From Bin22 sp965207275 (GTDB lineage: Bacteria > Chloroflexota > Dehalococcoidia > Lucifugimonadales > UBA3495), in NCBI GenBank assembly GCA_965207275.1, contig CBDBMH010000002.1, positions 992,001 through 1,056,000 of the forward strand: a stretch of 64,000 nucleotides of DNA. Reading direction: 5' to 3'. Below the pieces are notes generated by a model, which worked only from the letters and a program-made list of their open reading frames with translations, searched no databases and was not told the origin of the DNA. Shown one piece after another: positions 18,624 through 26,352 of the stretch (the first letter of the stretch is position 1; every line of letters starts with the position of its first letter). Made by a program: the position numbers and the translations under genes.

Positions 18624-19527
18624 TCAGCCAGGGTTTCTTCCTCCGGACCATCCGGAAGAATTGCTGGAAGCCTTCGCCCTGGGTTCTCTGGAAGAAGGGG
18701 AACGGGAGGAGGTAGAGGCGCACCTTTCCGCCTGCCGTCATTGTTCCAGCCTGCTTGCCAGCCTTGAGAATGCCTCGGTTCGGTTGGCGGATGCCATCCC
18801 TCAGGCAACCCCTCCTGCCTACCTGCGAGCCCGGGTAATGGAGGCTGTTGCCGCCTTGCCGCCGGTGTTTGTCCCCCAGGTCAACGAAGTAACCCCGTCC
18901 GTTGTGCCGCCCGATGCGGGATCTCGCTTTACCTTCAGCAGCTTTGCGATGCCGCTGGCCGCCACGCTGGTTGTCGGCCTGCTCACGGCCTCGCTCATAA
19001 TGAACGTCGTCACTACCAGCCGAATTAATTCCCTGGAACAGGAACGACTGGAAACTAATGCCAGGTTGGAAGGGCTGGAAAGAAGTCATGCGTCAGCCAA
19101 CGCGGGCATTGCTCAATTGGCGGTTGAGAACCATCAAACGGATTCCGCGTTGAAGCAGGTTATGGAAACCAGCTACCTGATGGCCAGGCCGTTCACCCAG
19201 CCCTTGTTTTTGCGGCCCACCGATGGCGGCAGCGATTCAGAGGGAGTGCTGCTGGTCACAAACGACGGTAAGAAGGCCATTCTCATGCTGGCAAACATGG
19301 ATCAGCCCCAGGGATACCAGGTCTGGCTGTCGCGTAATGGTCAACACCTTCCGGTAGGCCAGATAACGGTCGATTCGTCCGGTTGGGGAACCATGGCCTT
19401 GAATCCGCCGGAATCCCTGTACGGCTACGACTGGATGAACTTGACCGTCGACGAGCCCAATGCTGAGAGCGGCGCCGGTGGCGAGATGGTCCTGCAGACC
19501 AGAATACTCTCGCCGGGGGCCAGGTAG
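18610..19527 (+). CDS. Membrane anti-sigma factor (ZAS domain plus RskA-like C terminus)
   Basis: The 305-residue protein has an N-terminal anti-sigma zinc domain with the H-x3-C-x2-C motif in HLSACRHC (about residues 39-46). One transmembrane helix follows (about 115-137), then a coiled-coil-like segment. The C-terminal domain is RskA-like, with GYQVWLSRNGQHLPVG near residue 235. The sigma factor would be held at the membrane until the outer domain responds to a signal. Overlap with the sigma gene makes the partnership firm. The ligand or signal is unknown. Confidence 0.9.
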   Translation: MTTSNQPGFLPPDHPEELLEAFALGSLEEGEREEVEAHLSACRHCSSLLASLENASVRLADAIPQATPPAYLRARVMEAVAALPPVFVPQVNEVTPSVVPPDAGSRFTFSSFAMPLAATLVVGLLTASLIMNVVTTSRINSLEQERLETNARLEGLERSHASANAGIAQLAVENHQTDSALKQVMETSYLMARPFTQPLFLRPTDGGSDSEGVLLVTNDGKKAILMLANMDQPQGYQVWLSRNGQHLPVGQITVDSSGWGTMALNPPESLYGYDWMNLTVDEPNAESGAGGEMVLQTRILSPGAR

Positions 19528-19550
19528 ATCACGACAGGGAAAGTGCGCAA

Positions 19551-19715
19551 ATGAAACCGGCTAACTATTCTCTAATTGTATCTTACCGGAATGACCCGGC
19601 GGCCGTCCGTGCCGACGACCTGACCTGCGAAATCTGCGGCGGCCAAATGATTCAACGCCAGTGCAAAATCAGGTGCCCTAATTGCGGATTCACCCGCGAT
19701 TGTTCCGACCCATGA
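19551..19715 (+). CDS. 54-residue zinc-ribbon protein
   Basis: An ATG at 19551 opens a 54-codon frame ending at 19715, 23 bases after the anti-sigma gene. The product has CEICGG and CPNCGF (two CxxC pairs 15 residues apart) and an extra DCSDP tail, so it is a classic one-knuckle zinc ribbon. Spacing and direction suggest it is the third gene of the sigma/anti-sigma operon. The ribosome site is weak (AGGGAAAG). The cysteine pattern is the main evidence that it is real. Its function is unknown; a DNA, RNA or protein contact role is possible. Confidence 0.7.
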   Translation: MKPANYSLIVSYRNDPAAVRADDLTCEICGGQMIQRQCKIRCPNCGFTRDCSDP

Positions 19716-19761
19716 TGGAGTCCTCTACATTATCGGCGCCTTAATGGCATGAAGGCGCGTC

Positions 19762-19789
19762 TTGCCAGCACTTCCGGTTCTGCTATACT
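19762..19789 (+). promoter_or_regulatory. Likely sigma-70 promoter of the VOC gene
   Basis: TTGCCA (19762-19767) and TATACT (19784-19789) are 16 bases apart, about 100 bases before the VOC start. A small inverted repeat GCGCCTT/AAGGCGC (about 19737-19757) just upstream may end transcription of the sigma operon. Confidence 0.5.
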
Positions 19790-19885
19790 TGGCGCATGCT
19801 CCTGGCATAATACTTTGGCAGAGTAGAGTCTCTGTCAGGGTTACGAGTGGGGGAATTCACTACTTTTCGTAAGGGGTGTCGTATT

Positions 19886-20413
19886 ATGGGAATCAATATC
19901 AAGGGAATTGGCCATGTCGGTATCCTGGTTTCCGACTTCGACCGGTCTTTCAAGTTTTATACCGAGGTACTGGGACTGAAGGTAACCAATCACCGCAAAC
20001 GGCCCAACGGCGCTGAGACAGCCTTCCTGCGGTTTGACGAGACCCACCACGACGTTGTTATCGCCAGCGCCCCGGAAGGCGTCGATGTGTCCGAAGCCGT
20101 TCCCGCCGACGCTCGCCTGGTGCAACAGATTGCTTTCGTGGTGGAAGACCGGGACGAGTTCATGCGAGCCCTGGCTCACCTGCACAGTAATGGGGTCAAG
20201 ATCATCAATGGTCCAACTACGCACGGCATTGAGAGCGACAACAACATCTACGGCAGCGGCAGCCGCTCCTTCTACTTCAATGATCCGGATGGCAATCGCC
20301 TTGAGATATTCACTGACGGCATGAAGGTCAGAGACGGTGAGCGCTTCCCCAGCCCCGACTACCTGGAGGCCTTGGAAGACTTCATGCGAACCCAGCGGGG
20401 CGTCGAAGTTTAG
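19886..20413 (+). CDS. VOC-family (glyoxalase/extradiol dioxygenase-like) protein
   Basis: The 175-residue protein has a paired beta-alpha-beta-beta-beta fold: GIGHVGILVSDFDRSFKFY at the start, a central HHDVVIA strand, and the C-terminal FYFNDPDGNRLEIFTDG. The His near residue 8, the middle His and the late Glu fit the metal ligands of the family. Possible activities are isomerase, lyase or dioxygenase on a small substrate; context gives no further clue. The ATG at 19886 has GGGGTG upstream and begins exactly at the family start; the GTG at 19847 is rejected. Confidence 0.8.
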   Translation: MGINIKGIGHVGILVSDFDRSFKFYTEVLGLKVTNHRKRPNGAETAFLRFDETHHDVVIASAPEGVDVSEAVPADARLVQQIAFVVEDRDEFMRALAHLHSNGVKIINGPTTHGIESDNNIYGSGSRSFYFNDPDGNRLEIFTDGMKVRDGERFPSPDYLEALEDFMRTQRGVEV

Positions 20414-20448
20414 CCTTCAGCCCATCCTACGGTGAATGGCGAAAAGCT

Positions 20449-20481
20449 GCGGGCCCCTCAGTTGAGGGGCCCGCTGTTTTT
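20449..20481 (+). terminator. Bidirectional terminator between the VOC and ThyX-like genes
   Basis: GCGGGCCCCTCA (20449-20460) and TGAGGGGCCCGC (20463-20474) form a perfect 12-base stem, followed by TGTTTTT. On the other strand the hairpin is followed by AGCTTTT, so it can serve both convergent genes. Confidence 0.9.
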
Positions 20482-20499
20482 GTGGCTGATTGGGAGGCG

Positions 20500-21927
20500 C
20501 TATTTGCCGAAAGGCCACCATTCCGGATAATCTCGCAACCGCAGCCATCGAAAGAGCTGCGGCTGCGCCTCCACGGCCAATCTCAGGGCTTCCAGGATGG
20601 GTTCACGGATGGACTCGTGGGCCTGCCCTGATGAGCGAAGCTTGAATAGATGGTAGCACTCTCTCAGGTTCATCTTCGAAAGGATGCGCCGGTAGTGCCC
20701 GTGGGTTACCAGGTACTGGGCGGCCTGCGGCGAAATCTTCATGATCTCGTTGAAGCCGTTTTCGGATAATTGCATGGCGGAACGGAACTCGTCCTCTACT
20801 CCGGCTTCAACCAACAGGCCGGGCACCTTGTAACCCAGGGTCACGTTGAGGCTCTGGGGAAAGTAGGACTGCATCCGGTGGCGCTTGAATTCCCGGTAGG
20901 CGCCGTAGTCCATTATGAATTCGAAGGTGTAGTCCACCAATTCGAACTCCCTTATTGGCGCGTCGTGATCACCCAGATTGTTCATGTGTCTGTCAATGAG
21001 CTGTGACCGATCATCATGATTTAGCTCCTGGGCAAGCTTCCAGGCCTCTTCGTAACTTCCCGCCATTTGGCGGAAAAGGATGGTGGCGATAAGCTTGTCC
21101 TCGGCCTGATGGTCGAAATCCACCAGCCGCACCGAAGCTGGCGATTTTGAACTGATTTCAGGGATGGGAAGCCCAAGCTGCCAGGCCCTTTGCAACGACT
21201 CCTCCAGGAAAGCACTGCGGTCCGCATACTTAATCAGGGTTGGCGTTATGAGGCGACCTTGTTCGCGAATCTGCTCACCCAGCGCGCGTTCCTCGGCCAG
21301 CCCTGAAGACATGAGCTTCGATATGGCGTGTTCCAGGACTCTTGCATTGGCTGTGATCCCTACGTTGGTCAGGGTCGCTGCTGGCAGGACCGACCTGCAA
21401 GCGTCGGTGGCCAGTCGTCTCAAACGCAGATTGTAGGCGCCTTCCCGCTCCCTTTCTCGTTGGGGCCGAACGCTGCGAAGGTGTGTCATGCAACCGTCCA
21501 GCAGTTGATGGTAGCTGGCGAACAGGCCCTGACAGGTGGATATGTATGCAGCCCTCGCTTTGAGATTTCCGTCCAACTCCCTGGGTACGTGATAGTAATC
21601 GATAGGCATTACCTGGTAGCGGGAGGACTTCTCTGTATAGGATGCCAGCCGATTGTCTTCCAGGGAATCGCAAGCCAGGCGGGAAATGTCCTCCACCGCC
21701 AGGTGAACTACCGCGTGTTCGGCCACCGAGGAGTGGCCGTAACCCAGAACCCATCGCTCGTGAAAGTCTGCTGCCTTTTCCCTGCTAACCTGCTCGGCAA
21801 TCTCGTCGAAGGGTTCCGGCCGCCGGGAGGTCATGGCGAACGCAACCGCAATCTCCTCTTCGGTGAGCTTGTGCGCGTCCAGCGGATAAACTCGCGAGGA
21901 ATAGGGTGGGGCCTGCGGTATGGTCAT
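20500..21927 (-). CDS. Tandem ThyX-like protein (two FAD-dependent thymidylate synthase domains)
   Basis: At 475 residues this is twice the usual ThyX length (about 220-250). The first half has GHSSVAEH (64-71) and, at the signature site, EDNRLASYTEKSSRY (90-104). The RHR arginine triad is altered there, but the dUMP-side SxRY is kept. The second half has REFKRHRMQS (346-354 region), which keeps RHRxxS but lacks SxRY. Both halves keep the ThyX-like tail helices. The halves may pair to rebuild complete active sites, or the protein may have another role. It follows E2 on the same strand after about 100 bases. The start at 21927 is plausible but not decided by a strong ribosome site. Confidence 0.75.
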   Translation of the reverse strand: MTIPQAPPYSSRVYPLDAHKLTEEEIAVAFAMTSRRPEPFDEIAEQVSREKAADFHERWVLGYGHSSVAEHAVVHLAVEDISRLACDSLEDNRLASYTEKSSRYQVMPIDYYHVPRELDGNLKARAAYISTCQGLFASYHQLLDGCMTHLRSVRPQREREREGAYNLRLRRLATDACRSVLPAATLTNVGITANARVLEHAISKLMSSGLAEERALGEQIREQGRLITPTLIKYADRSAFLEESLQRAWQLGLPIPEISSKSPASVRLVDFDHQAEDKLIATILFRQMAGSYEEAWKLAQELNHDDRSQLIDRHMNNLGDHDAPIREFELVDYTFEFIMDYGAYREFKRHRMQSYFPQSLNVTLGYKVPGLLVEAGVEDEFRSAMQLSENGFNEIMKISPQAAQYLVTHGHYRRILSKMNLRECYHLFKLRSSGQAHESIREPILEALRLAVEAQPQLFRWLRLRDYPEWWPFGK

Positions 21928-22025
21928 CGAGTCAGGTTCCTCAAGCTTATTGGGACAAGGCGAAGAAAAGATGGGGCCGGGAGCGGGGGCCTCTAGGTAG
22001 TTCGAATTGATGGCGCCCTAGCCTT

Positions 22026-23447
22026 CTAAATCAGAAGGCTTATTGGCCTCTCCAGCAGTCCCTTTACTTCAACCAGGAAACGGGCCGCCTCGGCTCCGTC
22101 TGCCACCCGGTGGTCGGTAGAGAGGGTAGCCTTCATAACCTGACCTACCGCCAGTTGCCCTTCGCGGACCACGGGCTGTTCCTTAACGGTTCCCACCGCC
22201 AGCACGGCGGCATGGGGCGGGAATATGATGGCTGCAAAGCTGTCCACGTCGAACATTCCCAGGTTGCTGATGCTGAAGGTGGTACCGCTGTATTCCTCGT
22301 TGCGCAGTGATCCACTGTTGGCACGAGCAATCAAGTCCTTGCTGGCTGCGGCAATTTCCGCCAGGGACTTGTTACCGCAGTCGCTAATGCCGGGAACAAT
22401 CAGGCCCGACTCCAGGGATATAGCGATGCCGATGTTGATGGCGCGGTTAAATTGCAGGTGGTCTTCCTGGAAGAAGGCATTGAACTTGGAGTGCCGGGCC
22501 AACGCGATGGCGCAGGCCCGCACTACCAGGTCGTTGACGCTTACCCGGCTCTCCGCCGCCACGGCGTCGTTTATCTCGCGTCGCAACTCCATAGCCTTGC
22601 CCATCTCGATGTCGGCGGTGACGTAGAAGTGCGGGGCCTGGCGCTTGCTGTCCACTGTCACGCGGGCTATGGCCTGGCGCATCCGCGAAAGCTCAACCCG
22701 CTCGCCATCGGAAGTGGCCACCCCATCTACCTCGGGTAATTCCCTGACATCGGGAGCCATCTGGGCAGCTGAAACGACAGGAATCGGACTATCTGCTGCC
22801 GCCGCCTCCGGAGCACTTGCATGGTACGCAAGAACATCCTGCTCGATAATCCTGCCACCCGGCCCAGTGCCCTTGACTTGGGCCAGGTCAATCCCTCTTT
22901 CTCTCCCTCGCCGGCGTGCCAGGGGAGACGCCTTGATCCAACCCTCCGGCTGAACGCCATCACCCGACGGCACGAATTCCAGCACATCCTTCTCGACAAT
23001 TCTGCCGCCCGGTCCTGTGCCGGAAACCAGGGTCAAGTCTAACCCTCTTTCCCTCGCCAACCGGCGGGCTATGGGAGAAGCCCGGACTTCCCCGTCCTGC
23101 CTCGCCGGCACAGTGTCAGCCGTTTGCACGGCAACAGGTTCCACATCGGCGGCCGGTGCCGCCCCCAGCGAAACGGACGCTTCCTCAGGATCCTGGCCCA
23201 ACTCCTCCCCGGGGTCGGCGATAACCGCAATGGCGTCGCCCACCGCCACCGGAATGCCTTCCTGGGCCACCCTGCGATGAAGTACGCCGCCGGTATAGGC
23301 TTCGAATTCGACGGTGGCCTTGTCCGTCTCAATGTCGGCAATAACCTCACCCCGGGCCACCTCTTCGCCTTCTTGCTTGTACCAGCGGACGACAGTCCCT
23401 TCCCGCATGTCGTAGCCCATTTTCGGCATTACAATGGTGGTCGCCAA
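22026..23447 (-). CDS. Dihydrolipoamide acyltransferase (E2) with two subunit-binding domains
   Basis: The 473-residue protein has one lipoyl domain with the lipoylated lysine K43 in ETDKA. Two peripheral-subunit-binding domains follow (about 121-158 and 171-208), each with SPxARR...GTGPGGRI. The catalytic domain has the DHR motif at 445-447 (His446). It transfers acyl groups to CoA in a pyruvate-, branched-chain- or similar 2-oxoacid dehydrogenase complex. Most E2 proteins have one binding domain. E3 (lpdA) lies 38 bases upstream in the same operon. No E1 genes are in the window, so the substrate is not fixed by context. Confidence 0.9.
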   Translation of the reverse strand: MATTIVMPKMGYDMREGTVVRWYKQEGEEVARGEVIADIETDKATVEFEAYTGGVLHRRVAQEGIPVAVGDAIAVIADPGEELGQDPEEASVSLGAAPAADVEPVAVQTADTVPARQDGEVRASPIARRLARERGLDLTLVSGTGPGGRIVEKDVLEFVPSGDGVQPEGWIKASPLARRRGRERGIDLAQVKGTGPGGRIIEQDVLAYHASAPEAAAADSPIPVVSAAQMAPDVRELPEVDGVATSDGERVELSRMRQAIARVTVDSKRQAPHFYVTADIEMGKAMELRREINDAVAAESRVSVNDLVVRACAIALARHSKFNAFFQEDHLQFNRAINIGIAISLESGLIVPGISDCGNKSLAEIAAASKDLIARANSGSLRNEEYSGTTFSISNLGMFDVDSFAAIIFPPHAAVLAVGTVKEQPVVREGQLAVGQVMKATLSTDHRVADGAEAARFLVEVKGLLERPISLLI

Positions 23448-23485
23448 TTCAGCCTCCTGTCTGGCCTCGTGGAAAGGGTGGATCG

Positions 23486-24871
23486 TTACATGTGGACTGC
23501 GCGACCCTCGGCCGCCAACGCCGCCTCTTTGATTATCTCAGAAATCGTGGGATGAGCATGGACCAGCCACCCCAGCTCCAAAGTAGTCCCTTCCAGCAAG
23601 CGGGTAAGGGCAAGCTCTCCCAGCAACTCGGTAACCTCCGGGCCCACCAGGTGCGCGCCCAGGATTTCGCCGTACCTGGAATCGACCACCAGCTTGATCA
23701 ATCCTTCGGTCTCGCCCATTCCCAGGGCCTTGCCGTTGGCCTGGATGTTGAATTTGCCGATCTTCACGTCGTGGCCGGCTTCCACCGCCTGGGCCTCGGT
23801 TAAACCAAAGCTTGCAATCTGGGGCTGGCAATAGGTCGCCCTAGGCATCAAAGTATAATCCAGGGGCTGCGGCTCCAGGCCGGCTATTGCTTCGGCGGCC
23901 ACCGTGGCCTGGGCGGAAGCTACGTGGGCCAGGGCCAGCTTCCCGGTGACATCTCCGATGGCGTAAATCCCGGGCAGGTTGGTCGCCATTCTATCGTCCA
24001 CCTGGACAAATCCCCTTTCGGTGGCCACCCCCAGGGACTCCAGACCCAGGTTTTCACTGTTTGGCTCGACTCCGATGGCCACCAGGACTTTATCGCAGGC
24101 AATAACCTGCTCATTGCCGTTCCTGGATATAGTGACCTGGAGCCCACTGCCGGCGTCAGATATTCCGGTTACGGCTGCTCCGGTGACAATGCTTATCCCG
24201 TGCCTGCCTAAAGACCGCTCCACTTCTCGGCTGATTTCCTGGTCCTCGCCCGGGGCTAAACGCGGCAGCAATTCGACCATAGTGACTTCTACGCCGTACA
24301 TCCGGTACAGGTAGGCGAACTCCAAGCCGATGGCGCCGCCGCCTACAATGATGATGGAGTCAGGAAGGTCGGCCAGGACGATGGCCTCCTTGCTGGTGAT
24401 TACCCTCTCTCCGTCCACCGGCAGGGTCGGAATTGAGCGGGGCCTGGCCCCGGTGGCGATGACGATGTTCTTGGCCTGTAGTCTCTTGCCTTCAGGGCCC
24501 ACCTCGACGACGCCGTTTCCGCGCAGGGCCGCCTCGCCGGTAATGTGGTCCACGTTGTTTTTTCTCAGCAGGTAGGATACGCCCCGTACGTTGCGATCAA
24601 CCACCTTGCGGCTGCGCTCTATGGCGGCGGAGAAATCGGCGGAGAAATTGTCAAACTTGATCCCGAACTCATCAGCCCGCTTGAAGTAGGAGACCACCTC
24701 CGCATTTCTGAGAAGGGCTTTGCTGGGAATACAGCCCCAGTTAAGGCAAACTCCACCCAGCGCCTCCCTCTCAACAATGGCGCACTTCAGGCCCAGCTGG
24801 GCGGCCCTGATTGCCGCTACATAGCCCCCTGGGCCCGCCCCGACAACCGCCAGATCGTACTCCCCGTCCAT
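23486..24871 (-). CDS. lpdA: Dihydrolipoyl dehydrogenase (E3)
   Basis: The 461-residue flavoprotein has the N-terminal FAD motif GAGPGG, the redox-active disulfide C42-x4-C47 in GGVCLNWGCIPSK, a central NAD-binding GGGAIG, and the C-terminal HAHPTISE with the catalytic His-Glu pair. It reoxidises the lipoyl group of E2 and reduces NAD. The ATG at 24871 has AAGG upstream; a GTG immediately before it is possible. It heads an operon with E2 and perhaps the ThyX-like gene, all on the minus strand. Confidence 0.95.
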   Translation of the reverse strand: MDGEYDLAVVGAGPGGYVAAIRAAQLGLKCAIVEREALGGVCLNWGCIPSKALLRNAEVVSYFKRADEFGIKFDNFSADFSAAIERSRKVVDRNVRGVSYLLRKNNVDHITGEAALRGNGVVEVGPEGKRLQAKNIVIATGARPRSIPTLPVDGERVITSKEAIVLADLPDSIIIVGGGAIGLEFAYLYRMYGVEVTMVELLPRLAPGEDQEISREVERSLGRHGISIVTGAAVTGISDAGSGLQVTISRNGNEQVIACDKVLVAIGVEPNSENLGLESLGVATERGFVQVDDRMATNLPGIYAIGDVTGKLALAHVASAQATVAAEAIAGLEPQPLDYTLMPRATYCQPQIASFGLTEAQAVEAGHDVKIGKFNIQANGKALGMGETEGLIKLVVDSRYGEILGAHLVGPEVTELLGELALTRLLEGTTLELGWLVHAHPTISEIIKEAALAAEGRAVHM

Positions 24872-25043
24872 CACTACCTTCTCGGATACAAGGTTGGCCC
24901 GATTATACCGAGCCGCAAACTGCCTAACAAGCTCAACAGATTGGGGTTACCGAAGACGGTTACCCTTAGGCCTCCGCCCAAACTGTAAAATCTTCCTTAA
25001 ACGTGCTACCATGGCTATTGTAATTCAGAATTCAGGGGGAGAC

Positions 25044-25250
25044 ATGGGATTCGGGCCTATCGGGTTGCCCCAGATACTAATCATTCTATTGATCGTATTG
25101 CTTATCTTCGGAGCAAAGAGGTTGCCCGAAATTGGTTCGTCGCTGGGCAAAGGCATAAGGAGTTTCAAGAGTTCGGTCACTGGCGAGGAAGAAGCCAAGA
25201 ATACAACCGTTAATAGCGAATCTGCTGAGTCGGTGGACGACAAGAAATAG
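25044..25250 (+). CDS. tatA: Sec-independent protein translocase subunit TatA
   Basis: The 68-residue protein has one N-terminal transmembrane helix (about 6-21), the hinge FGAKRLPEIG, an amphipathic helix and an acidic tail: the full TatA layout. TatA forms the transport pore for folded proteins with twin-arginine signals. The ATG at 25044 has a strong AGGGGGAG site; the longer frame upstream is not needed. It faces tatC, which with tatB lies on the other strand, so the Tat genes are clustered but convergent. Confidence 0.92.
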   Translation: MGFGPIGLPQILIILLIVLLIFGAKRLPEIGSSLGKGIRSFKSSVTGEEEAKNTTVNSESAESVDDKK

Positions 25251-25289
25251 ACCTACAAACAACAGGCTTCTTACAGATTTCTTATCTAG

Positions 25290-25318
25290 AGGACGGCGGC
25301 AGGCCGTCCTTTCTTATT
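25290..25318 (+). terminator. Rho-independent terminator after tatA
   Basis: AGGACGGC (25290-25297) pairs with GCCGTCCT (25303-25310) and is followed by TTCTTATT. The U-tract overlaps the end of tatC on the other strand. Confidence 0.8.
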
Positions 25319-26084
25319 GCCCCTCGGGTAGGGACGTCATTTCTCTCCGTGCCCGCTGGCGCGCCCTTCCCGCCAGCCAGGCCAGCAAAATGCCCAGTTC
25401 GTACAGGGCGAGAAGCGGAGCTGCCACCAGCGTCTGATTAAGCGGGTCAAATGTCGGTGTGATGATCGCGCCCAGGATGAAGGCGATTACCACCCAGTAT
25501 TTTCTGAATCTCGCGAACATCCTGGCGGTTACTATACCCAGCTGCCCCAGCAAGTACATTACTACCGGTGTCTCGAAGGACAGGCCCATCCAGAAGTGCA
25601 GCCGAAGCATCACGTCCACATAGTTGCTTATTCTGATCAAGGGGTCGGCCACACCGCCGCCAAAGGTCAGTAGAAAAGGCAGCGCCCGGGGCGTCAGCAC
25701 AAAGTAGGCAAAGGCAAGCCCGCCGCAGAAAGCCAGCAGGGCGCCGGGCATGAATAGCAGCAGGTAACGGCGCTCCGAGGTGGTCAACCCTGGAGCCACG
25801 AACCGGATGACCTGGTAGAGAATTACTGGCAACGCCAGTACGAATCCGCCCACAAGAGAGACCTTGACGCTGGTGGAAAGCAACTCGGCCACCTGGGTAG
25901 CGATGAGGTTAACGCCTTGCCCCCCGTTGACTTCCTGAGCCGGACGCTTCAATAGTTCCACAACGTCCGTCCAGAAGAAGAATGCCACCATGGCGCCAAT
26001 TACAAGGGCGGCCAGGCAAATGAAGATTCGGCGCCGGAGTTCGCTGAGATGTTCAAGGAGCGTAAGTTCACGACTGCTGCTCAT
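25314..26084 (-). CDS. tatC: Sec-independent protein translocase subunit TatC
   Basis: The 256-residue polytopic membrane protein begins with LLEHLSELRRR, the cytoplasmic TatC motif that meets the twin-arginine signal, and has six predicted membrane spans. TatC is the main signal receptor of the Tat pathway. Its start overlaps the end of tatB by 17 bases, so the two are translationally coupled. Confidence 0.95.
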   Translation of the reverse strand: MSSSRELTLLEHLSELRRRIFICLAALVIGAMVAFFFWTDVVELLKRPAQEVNGGQGVNLIATQVAELLSTSVKVSLVGGFVLALPVILYQVIRFVAPGLTTSERRYLLLFMPGALLAFCGGLAFAYFVLTPRALPFLLTFGGGVADPLIRISNYVDVMLRLHFWMGLSFETPVVMYLLGQLGIVTARMFARFRKYWVVIAFILGAIITPTFDPLNQTLVAAPLLALYELGILLAWLAGRARQRARREMTSLPEGQ

Positions 26085-26352
26085 TTCCGTCTCCGCTTCC
26101 GGCGGTTGGGACTGCCCCGGTGGGGGGCGGCGCTGGTGGCTTTTTGCTCGGTTCGGTGTCCTGGGCCGACGAGGGATGGCGCGGCTCGCTCAAATCCGTG
26201 GCAGCAGTCAACTCATTGACGCTGCGCTTGACGTCGCCAATCAATTTCCCAGCAGTCCGGGCCATTTCGATGGTGTTGGCAGGCCCCATCACCAGGAATG
26301 CGATGAGGAAAATAACTGCGAGTTCCAACATTCCCACGCTAAAGAGGTTCAC
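26068..26352 (-). CDS. tatB: Sec-independent protein translocase subunit TatB (TatA/B family)
   Basis: The 94-residue protein has one N-terminal membrane helix (MLELAVIFLIAFLVMG), an amphipathic helix, and a long Pro/Ala/Ser-rich tail. Its place directly before tatC and its longer tail point to TatB rather than a second TatA. The GTG start at 26352 has GGAGGAGG upstream and shares its first base with the stop codon of the methyltransferase-Maf gene, so tatB and tatC appear cotranscribed with it. Confidence 0.85.
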   Translation of the reverse strand: MNLFSVGMLELAVIFLIAFLVMGPANTIEMARTAGKLIGDVKRSVNELTAATDLSEPRHPSSAQDTEPSKKPPAPPPTGAVPTAGSGDGNEQQS

